A stretch of 64,000 bases of DNA from Marisa cornuarietis (lineage: Eukaryota; Mollusca; Gastropoda; Architaenioglossa; Ampullariidae): positions 1,085,501 to 1,149,500 of the forward strand of contig SMMW01000013.1 of the NCBI GenBank assembly GCA_004794655.1, written 5' to 3'. This document shows, one piece after another, positions 12,374-24,420 of the stretch. A program made the translations under genes and the position numbers. The notes beneath the pieces are model-generated. The model saw nothing but the letters and a program-made list of their open reading frames with translations, searched no databases and had not been told where the DNA came from. Position 1 is the stretch's first letter. The number at the start of each line of letters is the position of its first letter.

Positions 12374-14566
12374 TGAACTCTGTAGAAGTCCTGTTTTAGA
12401 TGAAAGTAGGAACCAAAACTTTTTTCATTGTTGAGTGGAAAGTCTAAGGTGGGTACAACAAGATTCTGATGTGATAGATCATACATCTGACAGACAAGAA
12501 TATGATTTTTAATTTACTCTACGCTCTATGACATTTCTGACTTTGGTCAGAGCAGAAATTTTATTGGAAGGTGTGAAATTTCAGGGGATCATAAACCTAC
12601 CACTAGCTCTCCCCAATACTCGCGGTTTTCTACCGTTTACAGGGCTCTGGGTTCTAGCTATTCATTCCTTGTTATCGTGAACACCGATAAGAGTTGTGAA
12701 GTTTTGAGTTTCACTGCTATAACAAATGTATCTTCTTCCAGACGGATGCAAAGAAATTAAAAGTTCGCGTCTAGAGACCTGGAGACATGCGTGAATACGG
12801 TGAACGAGATAATGTCGATTTCCCATCTTTTTTGTTTTTACTCACCGTATTAAACGAGAAAATATCTTTAGTTTTAGCACTCTCTGCTAGTACAAGAAAC
12901 ATATATTTGTTGAATCCACGGGCAATTTTCTTTTTGTTTCCTGTAAAAGGTAAATTCTAGAAATTTGGTTTTGAGAATAAGCTGCACATATGAACGAATG
13001 GAGTTTTTGTAAACATTAGGCTATTGTTTACTTAAACCACTACAGGCTCAAGCCTTTAAATGACTCTTCTTAAGAAGTTTAAACAGAATTTCCATGAACC
13101 TGGACTTGGATACTAAAAAAGGAACATTAAAAGATTATTCCAGGCAGCAAGGAAATAATACAATTTTTTTTCTTCAGAAAAGCTGCTTAGTGTGCGACCA
13201 TGCTCTGTACTCTGGGAGGAATTAAGAAAAGGTGGGGGGAAGTGGACCATGCCTCCTGGTCATAGCCGTGGGTCTGTAAAGACCTTCTGGTCATAGTCAG
13301 AGACATCCGTGTTATGGCTGAAAGAGTGGATGTCAGTGTTAGCTTTCCAGCACAGGTTGTACAGCATCGTCCACCATCCACTGTACATAAATTAGCCGGC
13401 GTGCAAGGTGGTGTGGGTCTTGCTGGAGAAGGAGAGTCTCACGGCAGACATTTTTAGGGACCACGTGATGTTCTTGGTATGAGTGGAAGATCCTTCTTTA
13501 GCGAGCGCACGTGAGAAACTAGAGATGGCCGTCTGTCTCCATGTGCGGGTGCATTACATGCGCACGCGAGTGTGCGTGTCCCTGTGTGTATGCGTGTGCA
13601 CATGTGCGTGCGTGCGTGTCTGCGTGTGTACGAATATTCAGTGGCAGCGCATGTATGCGTGACCATGCAATGATGCGTGCGGGCCTGTACATGATTCCAC
13701 GATTCTCGCTCCTGAGCAAAAATGTCCTAAATGTATGATTATGCCTTTTTCGTTCGATGCCAGAAAATGGCTAGTTCTGCCAAAGGGAGGGACCGGCAAG
13801 GAGGCTGGAGATGAGGGTGGAGAGGGTGAGTTCAAGAGACCTCTGGCTAGTTTTTGCAAACTTCCCTTCGTGCGACGGGACGGCCACTTGTCAGATCGAT
13901 TTTTCAATTTCGCTCGCTTCCCACGAGCAGCACATCATATGTCACGTGATCCCCTGGTGCAGCAATCGCTGCGCACTGCTGCATGGCGAAATGTGACCAG
14001 CTTTCGCCAGCACGCGCCCAGCTAAAGTGATAAATTCGCCAAAACAACTCACGCGCCCGTGGGCCCAGAATAGAGCGTTCGGATTAATTGCTTAACCCTC
14101 GCATGCTCGTGGGACGTGTGGCCGTTTGCAAAGTTTTCAAGGCAAAAGAAATGGCTCCTACTACGAGTGAACGTAGACTCACTTGCAAACATGAGGTTCC
14201 TTCGTACGCGCCCGACCATCACCCCGGTGATAAATATTAACTCGGTAACGGTCCGTTCTTGTAAATGTTTGGTAAGAGCAGTTAGGGTACCGCACGGATT
14301 CTGGACTGGATCGATGACACCAACAGCAGTAGCTGCATGGTCATCTTAGGGACATGGGATGGGTTAGACCGTTAGAGAGTAACCAGTGAAGGACGGGGAG
14401 AGAGGAGAGGAACACATGTGGTGAGGGAGCGTATCCATGTCTGCTGCCTGCGGAATACGAGCTTTCACGCGGGACTTTCGTCAGTAGGTCTGACAGGCCA
14501 GTGTTTGGACCTGCCACCTGATAGTTGTAATCCCACAGGAAACGTAGCATGCGAGGACGTCACGGT

Positions 14567-14568
<2 letters not shown>
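12374..14568. other. No gene recognised
   Basis: 12.4-13.1 kb is AT-rich. 13.5-14.3 kb is more GC-rich, with GT-rich irregular tracts (13540-13630) and CACGTG/CRE-like sites. Open frames near 13735-14025 and 14116-14349 have no recognisable domains. Confidence 0.5.

Positions 14569-14610
<42 letters not shown>
14569..14610. repeat. (GT)n microsatellite
   Basis: About 21 GT units. Confidence 0.97.
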
Positions 14611-14611
<1 letters not shown>

Positions 14612-14888
14612 CTTTCTTGCATCGTTTTAACACAAACGATATGGAAGGAGAAAATCTTCAGCCTTCACGGCTTCTGTGTAGGGCTGCGGGGGTGGGGGGA
14701 ATTCTTGTAGCGCCGACTGTACAGGAGGCGTTGGTCTCTCCGCTTTATTTGTCGTTCTTGAGACCAACAAGCAACATCAGAGATGGCATGAGAAAAACTT
14801 GTGAAAAAAAGAAACTTTCTTGTTCTGTTTCAAGAACCGGCTGCCTTGGTGCGATATTGGCTTAGTTGCTCGCTTTCAATATCCCTAT

Positions 14889-14889
<1 letters not shown>

Positions 14890-14954
<65 letters not shown>

Positions 14955-14976
14955 GCACGCACACACACACACACAG
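14890..14976. repeat. (CA)n microsatellite with (GCAC) interruption
   Basis: About 30 CA units, then three GCAC units, then CA again. Confidence 0.97.
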
Positions 14977-15164
14977 GTGAAAGCGTACGTCATCACCGTA
15001 CACGCCTCAGCTCCTCCCAAGACAGGCTGCCTGAAATGTTGCATGCTGTTGTTGGCATGCTCAGGTAATAATGAGCGCTCAGGATAATTTACCTCCCTTA
15101 GAGTTTTTCCAGTCGATATGAATTATTTTCTTACGTCCGCACCAGCTTCAGCGCGCGCGTGCAT

Positions 15165-15215
15165 CAACAGCTGGCAAGCACACACATAGTCAGCTGCCAG
15201 ACAGCTGGATCTGCG
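15165..15215. promoter_or_regulatory. Cluster of three CAGCTG E-boxes
   Basis: Three CAGCTG hexamers or near-flanking variants lie within about 50 bases (AACAGCTGGC, TCAGCTGCC, ACAGCTGGA). This could be a bHLH-binding cluster or chance. There is no gene nearby to attach it to. Confidence 0.2.
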
Positions 15216-15340
15216 CACACGTGATGGTGGGGAGACTGTGCAGGACGTCACTAGTGATCACTCAGTGTCAGCGGCGTAGGTGACGGGTGACGTGCAACGT
15301 AGAGTAGTCCTTGCACGTAACAGCGCGTAACGTCTGATAC

Positions 15341-15373
15341 GAGTGAGTGAGTGAGTGAGTGAGTGAGTGAGTG
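15341..15373. repeat. (GAGT)n microsatellite
   Basis: Eight GAGT units. Confidence 0.95.
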
Positions 15374-15499
15374 CAGATAAAGGTAGACCTTACAGGTGCT
15401 ACGTTCAGAGAAGGACGTATGTGAGATACGAATCTGCATGATACGATTTTTGGTGTCTCAGTAGCAAGCGCTGTGCTGGTGTCTTTTGAACAACGTACG

Positions 15500-15660
15500 T
15501 AATTCTCGAAATATTGACCTCAGGAGTTATCGACTAGGGTGCACGCTTCTCGACTTTACTAACCTCCGGGGTCATCGATTAGTGTGACATGCGTGGTTCT
15601 TGACTAGGAGGACATATTGGATTGTTGACTATAGTGGTACGTTTTCTTGACTAGTGGAGC
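15500..15660. repeat. Degenerate tandem repeat, 40-50 bp period
   Basis: Three to four diverged copies share 'T-TCGACTAG-GTG-...-TTCTTGACTA'. The recognisable anchors are TATCGACTAGGG near 15528, CATCGATTAGTG near 15574 and TTGACTATAGTG near 15617. It looks like an old minisatellite. Confidence 0.5.
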
Positions 15661-16135
15661 TAACTCAAACACCAACAATGTCTGGCACGAAAAATAGACC
15701 GAAACGAGCATTCTGTCGGGTGCGAACCAGGGCTTGTGGCTAGCGGCGTCGTTGATAAAGGAAGAGGGGAGGGGGAAAAGAAAATATATATGTAGCAGAA
15801 TGAATGATGGGAAATAAAAAAATCCACCTTCGACAAAACAGCGATAAAAGCATTCTTAACTTTACTCCACCATGCATAATTGATTATAGGATAGGCTAGC
15901 CTCATATTTTCATTTAATTTCTTTCTCACTATCTGGTTCGCACAGAGAAATCTTGGGAAAGAAAAAAGAAAACACGTAAGCTCATAATTTGTAGACCATT
16001 CACATAGCACTCAGCTATATATTTATATACGCGGGACAGCGCAAGGCTGTTACTTGGTAGAAAGAATAATGTTTTTATATGTGTAAGCATGTGCACATAG
16101 TGAGAATGCACACACACACTACTCTCTCACTCCCC
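15661..16135. other. No gene recognised
   Basis: AT-rich in its second half. A minus-strand open frame with hydrophobic residues overlaps T-rich sequence and has no supporting signals. Confidence 0.5.
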
Positions 16136-16136
16136 A

Positions 16137-16212
<76 letters not shown>
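16136..16212. repeat. (CT)n(CA)n compound microsatellite
   Basis: About nine CT units run straight into roughly 30 CA units. Confidence 0.97.
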
Positions 16213-16214
<2 letters not shown>

Positions 16215-18917
16215 ACCTTTTTTAAGCAGAACGTGCCTCCAAGAGAAGATTTATCTACACCTTGCATCAGATAGCGTAAGGACAGGATAAGAAATAACAA
16301 CTGTGTCAAGACAGAGAAACGAACCGCTAGAGGGACGCCTGATTAACCACGCCCACTTCACGCCCGCCTCACGCCCACCTCACGCCCTCCTCTTTCCGGT
16401 TTTTGCCACCATGTCTCTTTTTCCTCACTTCCATTTTGAAGTCTTGCTCAGTGAAGAGAAAAGAGTTTTCTACACGAAATATTAGATTTCAGTTGTTACA
16501 AGGAGCACAATCTCTTCCATCAGAGTGAATTAATAATAGGCTGCGCCAGGAACGTGCAGCGGAATTTGCTTTGTTGTCACATCTGTGTGTGTCCTTGACC
16601 CTTCTTCAATCATCAGCTTATTATATACGTAATTGGTTTTCTACCATTATGTTTGTGTCTTAATTAGAAGCACATTATTTATTGTAGATAATTATGTTAA
16701 TTATACAATAAATACATTACAACGTCTCTTGCCTAACATTTATATTGGACATGTTGGTGAGATAACAAGTTGGGCCTCGTGTGTGTGTGTGTGTGTACGC
16801 GTGTGTCTATGAGGGGGAGGAGTGTTTGAGTGCTAGCATAGCGCGTTTGACTCTGTTTTCTTCCCATTCTTGCTCGACCAACATTTGTACCGTCCAGTCA
16901 TAAACGCTCCACTGTTTCGATGAAGGTCTTCATACTATTAGTCACATAAAGCATCGCCACAAACCGAACACTTTCATGTAAAACATCGAGACAAATCAAA
17001 CTCTTTCCCGTAAAAAGCGGCTAATGCAATCAACAGTCTGGTAAAGATAACAGTCTCTTAAACAATGTTTTCTTGAGCATCTGCTGCTGGTCACTCCCCC
17101 AACATTGGCCATAACTGTCATCTTCTTCGTTTGCCATTTCCTTGTCTTCACACAGAAAAAGCTTAGAAAGCATCCAAACAAAAAGTTTCTTGATATGCTG
17201 CTGACATTCAGAGGCACGAGCAGACGGGTGAAAGAAAGCATGCATTTGTTTCGAGTTGAAAATACTTTAATTACAAATTCTGAGTGCAGTCGTTCAATCC
17301 TGTTTCTTGATTCAGTTAATTTGTCATCACAATGTTCAACTACACGAGATGTGCGGAAATTGATCATTGACCTTTGTCTCTTGAATATTGGTACATCAAG
17401 TCCTTCTGCCCCCCCCCCAACACTTTTTATCATAAATTGTTTTTTTAAATCCTTCACCTCTTTACTGCCACCACATCTCATCCTCCTTATTCTTTTCTGC
17501 CTCTCCCTCTGTCAAAAGGCATTAACTCTGAAAGCGAAACCACCCCTTTCCCCCATGCCCCTCTTGCTGGCTTTGTTTCCACGATTTTTTGATTCAGGTA
17601 ATACACTCTCAACAAAGAGGAGACAAGAACCCTGGCACCAGTCACCTTCTTGCGTTCGCGAGGATAACAAGCAGAACTCACACTGTCAAGTCTCGAACAG
17701 CATCAAATAATAACAAAGCAATTAATTTTTACTCATTTTCCTGAACTCGAGTCTTTGTAGGGAAAAACTCAGGATCCACTTTTCTCATTGTCCTGTATGA
17801 ACGGATACAGTCTCCTGTGTGCGGTTTGACAAGTTTGCGTACAGGCCGCCGACAATGAATAGAAGTGAAAAAAGAACTGTAAGGCTTCCTGTCTGAAAAT
17901 GTTTGTTTATTTGTTTGTCTGTTCGTAGTAGATGAGTGATCAATGACAGCAACCATATAATACTCGACACGACCACCAAGTGCAGACGACATAATTCAAT
18001 CAACAAAAGCATTGAATGCAGGAAAGTTTCAGATTTAGTCCCGTTCAAGAAGAGGATTTTGTAATTTTCAAAAAAATAAAAGGGCAAGACGAAAAAGAGA
18101 GTCGTCGAAATTTACGATTTTGTGTGCGACCATCTTCGCGAGATTATGATGTAGCAAACACCCTACTAAACAATGTGGACAATACAATCAAAATCTCTAC
18201 TTTCTGCCCATTCGTGTACTTGCGAATAGGTCTGTGCGTCTCTTGCACCGCCTTGTGGCACTGGTCTTTGATGCTTGTGGAAAATAACTCGAGCTGAAGC
18301 TTGTATAATTCAAACCAAACATCAGAATATAACACGAGAGTCCTTTGTCCTTCTCCGGCCTGTCTCTGTTTCCTTGCAATGAGTCATTACTTTGTTGCAA
18401 TTCAAGCTTCAAGTTCACTAGGGAAGAACACTTGGGTTAAGTTGTTTACATTTTTCCATTTCCGATCGTCACTGAGATAGCCCAGAGTTATATACAGATA
18501 TTTTCAAACAGATGATCCAGACTGTGACGACAGTTATCTCCTCTTTCATACGCTTTCACTTTTTATTATTATCATTATTATTTTTTTGCCATATCTCTGC
18601 GTTTCGCCTCGTTGAAGTTGACAGTTCGAGTCTTGATATATCGGTGTAGACATTTTCAATTATAAGGAGCCCATGTCAGCTGTGGATAAACCCTACTTGG
18701 ATGGAAAGTGAACTGTTTGTGTAGGTTGGACACACGGCGTAGTTATTTTTCTCAGCAATTCGACGGATTAGGAGGAATACAGGGCTTGGATCCGCTGACA
18801 ATTAAAAGCGAAATTTGGTCGCAAATGTGTGCATGCATTTGAAAGACAGGCATACTGACCTAAACCTGTAGTGAAATAAGTGACTGGGTTATTTATAACA
18901 TAAATATATAGAAAAAC
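16213..18917. other. No gene recognised
   Basis: Includes a roughly 200-codon plus-strand open frame (17105-17710) and a 161-codon minus-strand frame over the same DNA (16996-17481). Neither shows a domain, a consistent splice pattern or any family I know, and their composition follows the local T-rich/A-rich strand bias. A short GT tract lies near 16780 and an ATT run near 18565. Confidence 0.45.
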
Positions 18918-19132
18918 AGAGGTTAGTCAAGTGGTTAAGGCGTCGAAGTCTTAACTGAGAGGCGCGCTGGTTCGGTACCCGTGGAGCGCAGTTGACCCAG
19001 CTCGCGGGAATGGGTACCTGACTCTTTATAGGGTTGGGGAAGGTAAGTCAGCGAGGAGATGGGTACTGCCCTCACGTAAAGCTGGCCCCGTGTGAGGTCT
19101 CTTCTATTTTATTACAATTCCCCAACAAGCCA
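18918..19132 (+). mobile_element. tRNA-derived SINE, family 1
   Basis: The tRNA-like head has box A (TAGTCAAGTGG, 18924-18934) and box B (GGTTCGGTACCC, 18969-18980) at tRNA spacing. It is followed by a body containing GGGAATGGGTACCTGACTC, then GGTTGGGGAAGGTAAGTCAG, then CCCTCACGTAAAGCTGGCCC. The same order of blocks is found at 41436-41665 (plus), 44930-45152 (minus) and in part at 57984-58115, which makes this an interspersed SINE family. Such elements are transcribed by RNA polymerase III from the internal boxes and depend on a partner LINE for movement. Confidence 0.9.
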
Positions 19133-19429
19133 GCAGCATGTAGACTTTATTCTCGTTCAGTCACAATCAGGTAAGCCGTTAATCAGCGCGATTCTTTCAT
19201 ACACATAAGTTCCTTCCGGTAGCCAGCGTACTGTGTAGTCAGAAGAGGACGCATGGTCAGGATACTAATATTTTAGGTGCAATCCTTGGCCTGGATAGAC
19301 AGTATTTTTCCCATTTAGAACAGTCTGCATGAGTTCTGGTCAAACATCTGGTCGAATCAGTTCCGTCTCAGCAAATGTTTCTGCAGCCCTTCATGAAGAC
19401 AGGAAAGCGACACATCCGAGACAAGTCAC

Positions 19430-19790
19430 TTAAGATAATGAAAGATGATCATTAAAGATCCCTTGACTGACACGAGTTGACCACCAGATAAGTTGGTCTG
19501 CCGGTACCGGTCGTCAGGGTGTGGAGGAACAACGTCAGACGCAGCAGCCGAAAAGGTCAGCCACTCAGGTCCATTCCTTAACATCTTCCAGCCAGTTCTT
19601 CTTCTGTCCACCTCGGCGTCGACCACACTCCAAGGTTTCCTGAAGGCAAGTCTATTAAAGGTCCTAGCGGGTCACATGACTCAGTACAACCAGACTGCGT
19701 TTCTCCCCTGTTGCGAGAAGAGGTTCCGGGTGTTCCCCCGATTGCACGTTAAGAAACTATCGTAGTAGGTCCAACATTTCAAAGGGAAGT
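19430..19790 (-). pseudogene. Decayed LINE: 3' end of a non-LTR retrotransposon ORF2
   Basis: Read on the minus strand, one frame gives EPLLATGEKRSLV, then SHVTR, then TLECGRRRGGQKKNWLEDVK. This is the C-terminal tail that follows the reverse transcriptase in a widespread animal non-LTR family (pattern EPLL-x-KRRKL-x-GHVTRHD-x-SKTIL-x-GTLE-x-RRRG-x-RK). The frame carries several stops around the position of the usual RHD-SLSKT and another stop after the conserved E-W-T, followed by a frameshift. It is a dead, 5'-truncated copy. A better-preserved relative lies on the plus strand at 24000-24420. Confidence 0.8.
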
Positions 19791-22700
19791 GGTTCAATTC
19801 GGTTGGAAGGAACATGCGTACTAAACATGCATGACACACGTGTTTACGCACGATAAGTGGATTTCCGCTCTGCGATCACTGCGGCTTGTGACTTTACCGC
19901 CTTGTTAGTCTCTCAGTCTCCTCTTATATTAAACCCTACTTTTTGTTACCCTGATGCTAGTTTGTTAATTAACTGTAGCCTGTTACTAAGCCCAACTGCT
20001 ATGCCCTGACCGGAGGGGAGTGGGGGTGAGATATCCTGAGATGCTGGGCTAAGCGAATGGAAACCTAAAACCGCGAAGAGTCTCTCATACCGACAGCCGT
20101 AGCGTGCGGGAGGAGAATAAACACGACTGAGGGGGGGGGGGCCTCCATCACAAGCTCCTCGGACACCTCGCGCAAAGACGCCATCTTATCGTGTCACGGC
20201 CCTGGTATTGGACAAGACTAGCGTTTTAGTCTACGCACGGACTAGGACATTTCCGGGGAGAGAGGGGTGAGGAGGGTCAGTTTGTCAAAGAAAAAAAATA
20301 TATATTTATATTCCTAGCCCGAGCTTGCCGTAATCACAAGGCAGGTCTGTCAGCGTTTTGTTTGAACTTTGATATTTGCTTTTTCTTGTTTTTCTTTCCC
20401 CTTTTCGTTCCTCTCATCCGTCAGACTCAGACATTGCGAAAAGTTTCGAAGTTGTATACATTCTTACATAATTTTTTTATTCCTTGATCGTGCCGACGAA
20501 AAGGCACTGGTTGGTGATGGAGGTGGGATGGAGAGAGTGGGGTGGGTGGGGAAAGGGGTGTGAAATAGAACGTTAGACCGTGAAAGCTATCGGCAAGCTG
20601 TGATGGCAGCGCGGCGCCGTTGCTTCCGAAGAAAGAGCGAAGTGTCGTAAACCCTGTCACGTGGTAGACTGGTGAAAAAAAAAAAACCCAGCGCCACCTT
20701 CACAGCCCATGAACTGCGTTTCCTCAGCAGCACACCCGACACATGCAGTCGGTGACTGTGCACATGGCGGGGGTGGATAGCCGGGATGAGGGTGCATGTT
20801 GTTGTTGTTGCTGCTGCTGCTGGCTGGGGTACGATACTGAGACGACTTTTGCAAGCACGTGTAACCCTCACGAGCGCCACCCCTACCCATCCACGCACGC
20901 CCCACTAAATTCTTTGCACACGCATAAAGGCATTGACGTGCACGCAAGCACGTGTACGCGAACAGATGCTAACTGCTGTGTCCCTTGTCTTGTTGTCAAC
21001 AGCGCCGTCTCTGTGTCTCGGTGGATGGGTCTCTGAACATGGACAGCATGGCATGTCACAGACAACAAGTCACGTGGCCAACCAGCCTCACCCAACAGTG
21101 AACAGCCACCAACAACAGCATCCCATGAACAAACACTTTCTAAACCGACACAACCTGTTTAGTTAGCTCGATGCCGCCAGAAATGTATGGCAATGGCCGA
21201 ACCCATTCTTTATAAAAAGCATATGTTTCTTTCTTTTTATAATTCTGCTCGTCAGAAAAAGGGAGACAGAGGCAGGAATCAATCAAAGGGAATCCGTTTA
21301 GAGACCTGTGGGAAAATCCCGGTGTTAGCTGCAGTGGGGAGATGTTTTCGGGTTTCTGTTCATTGGGTCACGTGTGCTATCAAGCAGCCAATCGCTGGTG
21401 ATTTGTTCAATCCTTTTGAAACTTCTCCTAATCAATGAAAGGAATGAGGTGATATTTCTTTGCGCGGGGCTCAATACGAAGTCTGTGGAAAAAGAATAAC
21501 CCGCTCTCTGTGCTGAACAGGAATTACCAAATCTTCTTTGAAGAAACCCTTGTTGGAAGGAAACTACCAATAGTTAACATTGCCTCATTAAAAGACATCT
21601 TTGCCATCTGCTAAAATGCAGTGTGACAGCGCGAAAGAAAATTAATTAATGAATTGCAATCAAGTATGGATGACTGAACATATGCGATCTTTCAGTGGCA
21701 GTCTTACGAACAAAAACTTTCCCCAGGGATGAAATTATTATTTTATCTCTTTCATTACTGAAATATTTGTAAGCATTCGTCAGAATAAAAGATTTGAAGG
21801 GAGCCCTGGCCCTCAACTCTCCAGTCTAGTCTTATAACCTTATGGTGGTCGCTCCTGAAAATCAGAAGGTTTTTGAGATCGAGAAAAACGATGTGAAAAT
21901 GTTTCGACTTTTTTTCCTCCAGACGACGTTATCCGTAAAGAAAATGGATTTGAGTTAGAATTTAATTGGTATATTTTTATAAAGTAGTATCAAAGAATCT
22001 AACGAAATAGAGTCAGGATTCAATGCTATTTTGTACTGATGTTTCATGTTTGATGGTAAATACCTTCAGTAGGAGCATATGCTGAGCTTATGTTAATCAT
22101 TAGAACACATACCTTTCTCATTTTCCGATGAGAAATTTAGTCCTGTCTTTTCTTTTCTGTTTGGATTCATGCTAATAAACCGTGACTGAAAGACGTAAAA
22201 GAATTTAGCAAAAACATGAAAGAAGGAAGATTAAAATTAAGGTGAAAAATGAAAGGAGGGAAGAGAGAAAAGAGAGGGCGGGCGGGGTGAGGGAGAGAAA
22301 TCAGAAAGTAAAGAAAATAAAGAAATTCAAGCCACGTCTGCACATTGTCACATAGTTCTGTATGCCTCCCTTTGGTCAGCGAGACGGACCGTTATCAGCC
22401 AGCACAACGTCGGCAACCGCATCAGTGGACCTCCTCCCGCCCTTAATGGGCTACAGGATACAGGGTACAGGATACAGGAACCAAATGAAGAAACAAGCTC
22501 TCTTTCTGTCTCTCTGTCTCTCTCTGTGTCTACAGACATGATAGCAGGAAGCCCTCGATGCACACCGCCAAGCTGACTCAGTCTGGAAGGCCAGTCTTTT
22601 AGCTCGAGAGAGGGAAAAACGCAGAAAGTGCACAAAGGGCAGCCGGCAAATGACTGGTCTGAGGAAAGATTGTATCAGCCTCAGGCAACACCAGGCTCAT

Positions 22701-23330
22701 GCATACTCCATTCCGATGTCTCCAGTGCACCAAGACCTGAGTTTGCAAACCACTACAGGGTAAGCAGCGGTCATACAGGGGGGTAGTCTGCATCAGCATT
22801 CTCATCTGCTTTTTCCATAAATAAAAATTGCCGAAGGACCTGTTTGCCCTGTAGATGGTGTGGTTGCTGTTATACACCGAAAGAACATGCAAATGCTTTC
22901 ATGTAGCGCACCAGAAATTCGGAAATTTTCTCTAATGTTCCTGTAATGTTACCGACTGATATAATAGGTAGAAGTTTCTTTACCCCAAAAACCACGTAAA
23001 CGTTCCAAGCTGATGGAAGGTGACTGTGTGAATGTGGACCGGTAATATTTCCTATTTTTGAACCAAATCCCTGTGATGACATCCTCGTAAGACGAGTTTA
23101 TTGAGAAGCTCTACGTACCACCGAAGCAGTCAACTGTGTCTATCTTCCCAAGGGCTTAGTCTTCCAGATACTTAAACGTGTGTGTGAAGACAATTCTACC
23201 CATTTTCCCGAAAATCTGCGTCTGTTCTTCCCTTGGAATTTTCTCAAATGCCAGACATGGTAGCAGGACAACATTGGCCAAAAGAGACGCGTACGGAACA
23301 GTCGTACAATATGAGTTTGTACTAGTCACT
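19791..23330. other. No gene recognised
   Basis: Contains a G-run near 20130, a (TGC)n run near 20800-20820, CACGTG-rich DNA near 20840-21080, and a 71-codon ATG frame (21226-21438) preceded by a TATAAA-like string near 21211. From 21.6 to 22.3 kb it is AT-rich, and a CT-rich patch lies near 22495-22535. A CCAAT/E-box composite is listed separately. No translation here resembles a known family. Confidence 0.45.
21371..21398. promoter_or_regulatory. Composite CACGTG E-box plus CCAAT site
   Basis: CACGTG at about 21369-21374 and CCAAT at about 21388-21392, with an inverted CCAAT (ATTGG) just upstream near 21362. This spacing of USF-type and NF-Y-type sites is common in animal promoters, but no transcription start or gene is evident. 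Confidence 0.2.
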
Positions 23331-23370
23331 AACAAAAGCGCAAGGGTAGATGTAGCCTTGCGCTTTTGTT
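23331..23370. repeat. Perfect 15-bp stem hairpin
   Basis: AACAAAAGCGCAAGG (23331-23345) and its exact complement (23356-23370) flank a 10-base loop. The stem is too short for a normal microRNA precursor. It may be a remnant of an inverted-repeat element. Confidence 0.8.
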
Positions 23371-23999
23371 TGTTTACAAACTGATAAACTTGCAAGCTTA
23401 GACCCAGATGATTAATGTATGGCTTATTTTTGTTTTCTTGTGAAGATGAGGCAACGAAAGGCGTGCGACGGACAGATGATGGTGGTCATTCTACATTTTG
23501 TTGAGTTATCGTGGACGTGTCCTCGAATTTGAACTGTCCACTTTGAAAGAAAATGACTCCACGCAGCTCAAACATTTGTATTCTAAATAGGCACTACTAG
23601 GCTTACCGTAATCTTTTCCACGTGGTACAAGTGCATGCATTCCATAAAACTCCGGATCAATTGAGTCAATAATAAGAGTTTAGACATGGATCAAGGAGGT
23701 TCAACTATCCAGCAGCTGCAACGACCCTTTTCGTTTCTCGCACACTGTTCATTTTGTTTTTACTAAACCTGAAATCTGATCAAGAAAGTATTGTTTTCGT
23801 TTCGCAAAAGTAGTGAGGAACATACTTCCAAATGGGTTTTCATCTGAAGCTGCCGTAGTCTGAGGGCTAGTAGAAAGTCTTCTACCACTAATGCCGTGTA
23901 TATCATCATGATTTCTGTTGGGGTTTACTCCCTTAGCCTTTATCTTTTCCAAGATTGCACACAAGGCAGTGGGACCATTCTTTCTTGGCTAAGGTTGTC
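23371..23999. other. No gene recognised
   Basis: A 72-codon minus-strand frame near 23749-23964 translates to a protein-like sequence, but it has no start context, splice signal or family. It ends about where the LINE remnant begins. Confidence 0.45.
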
Positions 24000-24355
24000 C
24001 TAACAAGTACCTGAAGAGGCTGCTCCGGATCTTGTACAAAGAACATGAAACCAATGACTTCACGAAGCACGGTTGCCACACTGGTAGGACACCAGGAACC
24101 TCTACTATCAACAGCCAAGAGACGTAAGCTGGTCTTCTTTGGCCACGTGACCCGGCACGACACCTTGTCGAAGACTATCCTTCGAAGTACTTTGGAGGGT
24201 AGTCGACCCCGCGGTGGTCAGAGAAAGAACAGATTTAAGAACGTCAAAGACTGGACTGGTCGTCCTGTACAGGACCTGCTGACTATCGCCCACAATAGGC
24301 AAGAGTGACGGGCCCTGTCAGCAGCCGCGTATATTCATGTGCGTATTATCCTTCC

Positions 24356-24391
<36 letters not shown>

Positions 24392-24420
24392 GCACAACGA
24401 CCGGAACTGGTCAGGTGACG
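24000..24420 (+). pseudogene. 5'-truncated LINE ORF2 C-terminus with frameshift and nonsense change
   Basis: Beginning in one frame (24006, KYLKRLLRILYKEHETNDF) and continuing in another from about 24063, the translation carries LVGHQEPLL, KRRKL, FFGHVTRHD (GHVTRHD at 24141-24161), SKTIL, TLEGSRPRGGQRK and VKDWTG. These are the ordered hallmarks of the tail after the reverse transcriptase in a common animal non-LTR retrotransposon family. The frame change near 24062 and a TGA at 24306-24308, where relatives usually have tryptophan, show it is inactive. Reading beyond the TGA gives further family-like residues, then a (CT)n(CA)n tract. ACGACCGGAACTGG near 24396 matches the 3' region of the 19.5-kb copy, so the microsatellite lies inside the element. 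The copy starts abruptly near 24000, as expected from incomplete reverse transcription. Confidence 0.88.
24356..24391. repeat. (CT)n(CA)n microsatellite inside the LINE tail
   Basis: About ten CT and seven CA units interrupt the otherwise LINE-like 3' region. Confidence 0.95.

Noticed and set aside
17105..17710. About 201-codon plus-strand open frame
   Set aside because: Composition follows local T/C richness, the minus strand is open over the same DNA, and no domain or splice signals support it.
20743..21036. Cysteine-rich small protein
   Set aside because: The cysteine run is a (TGT/TGC)n repeat read in frame and the rest has no structure.
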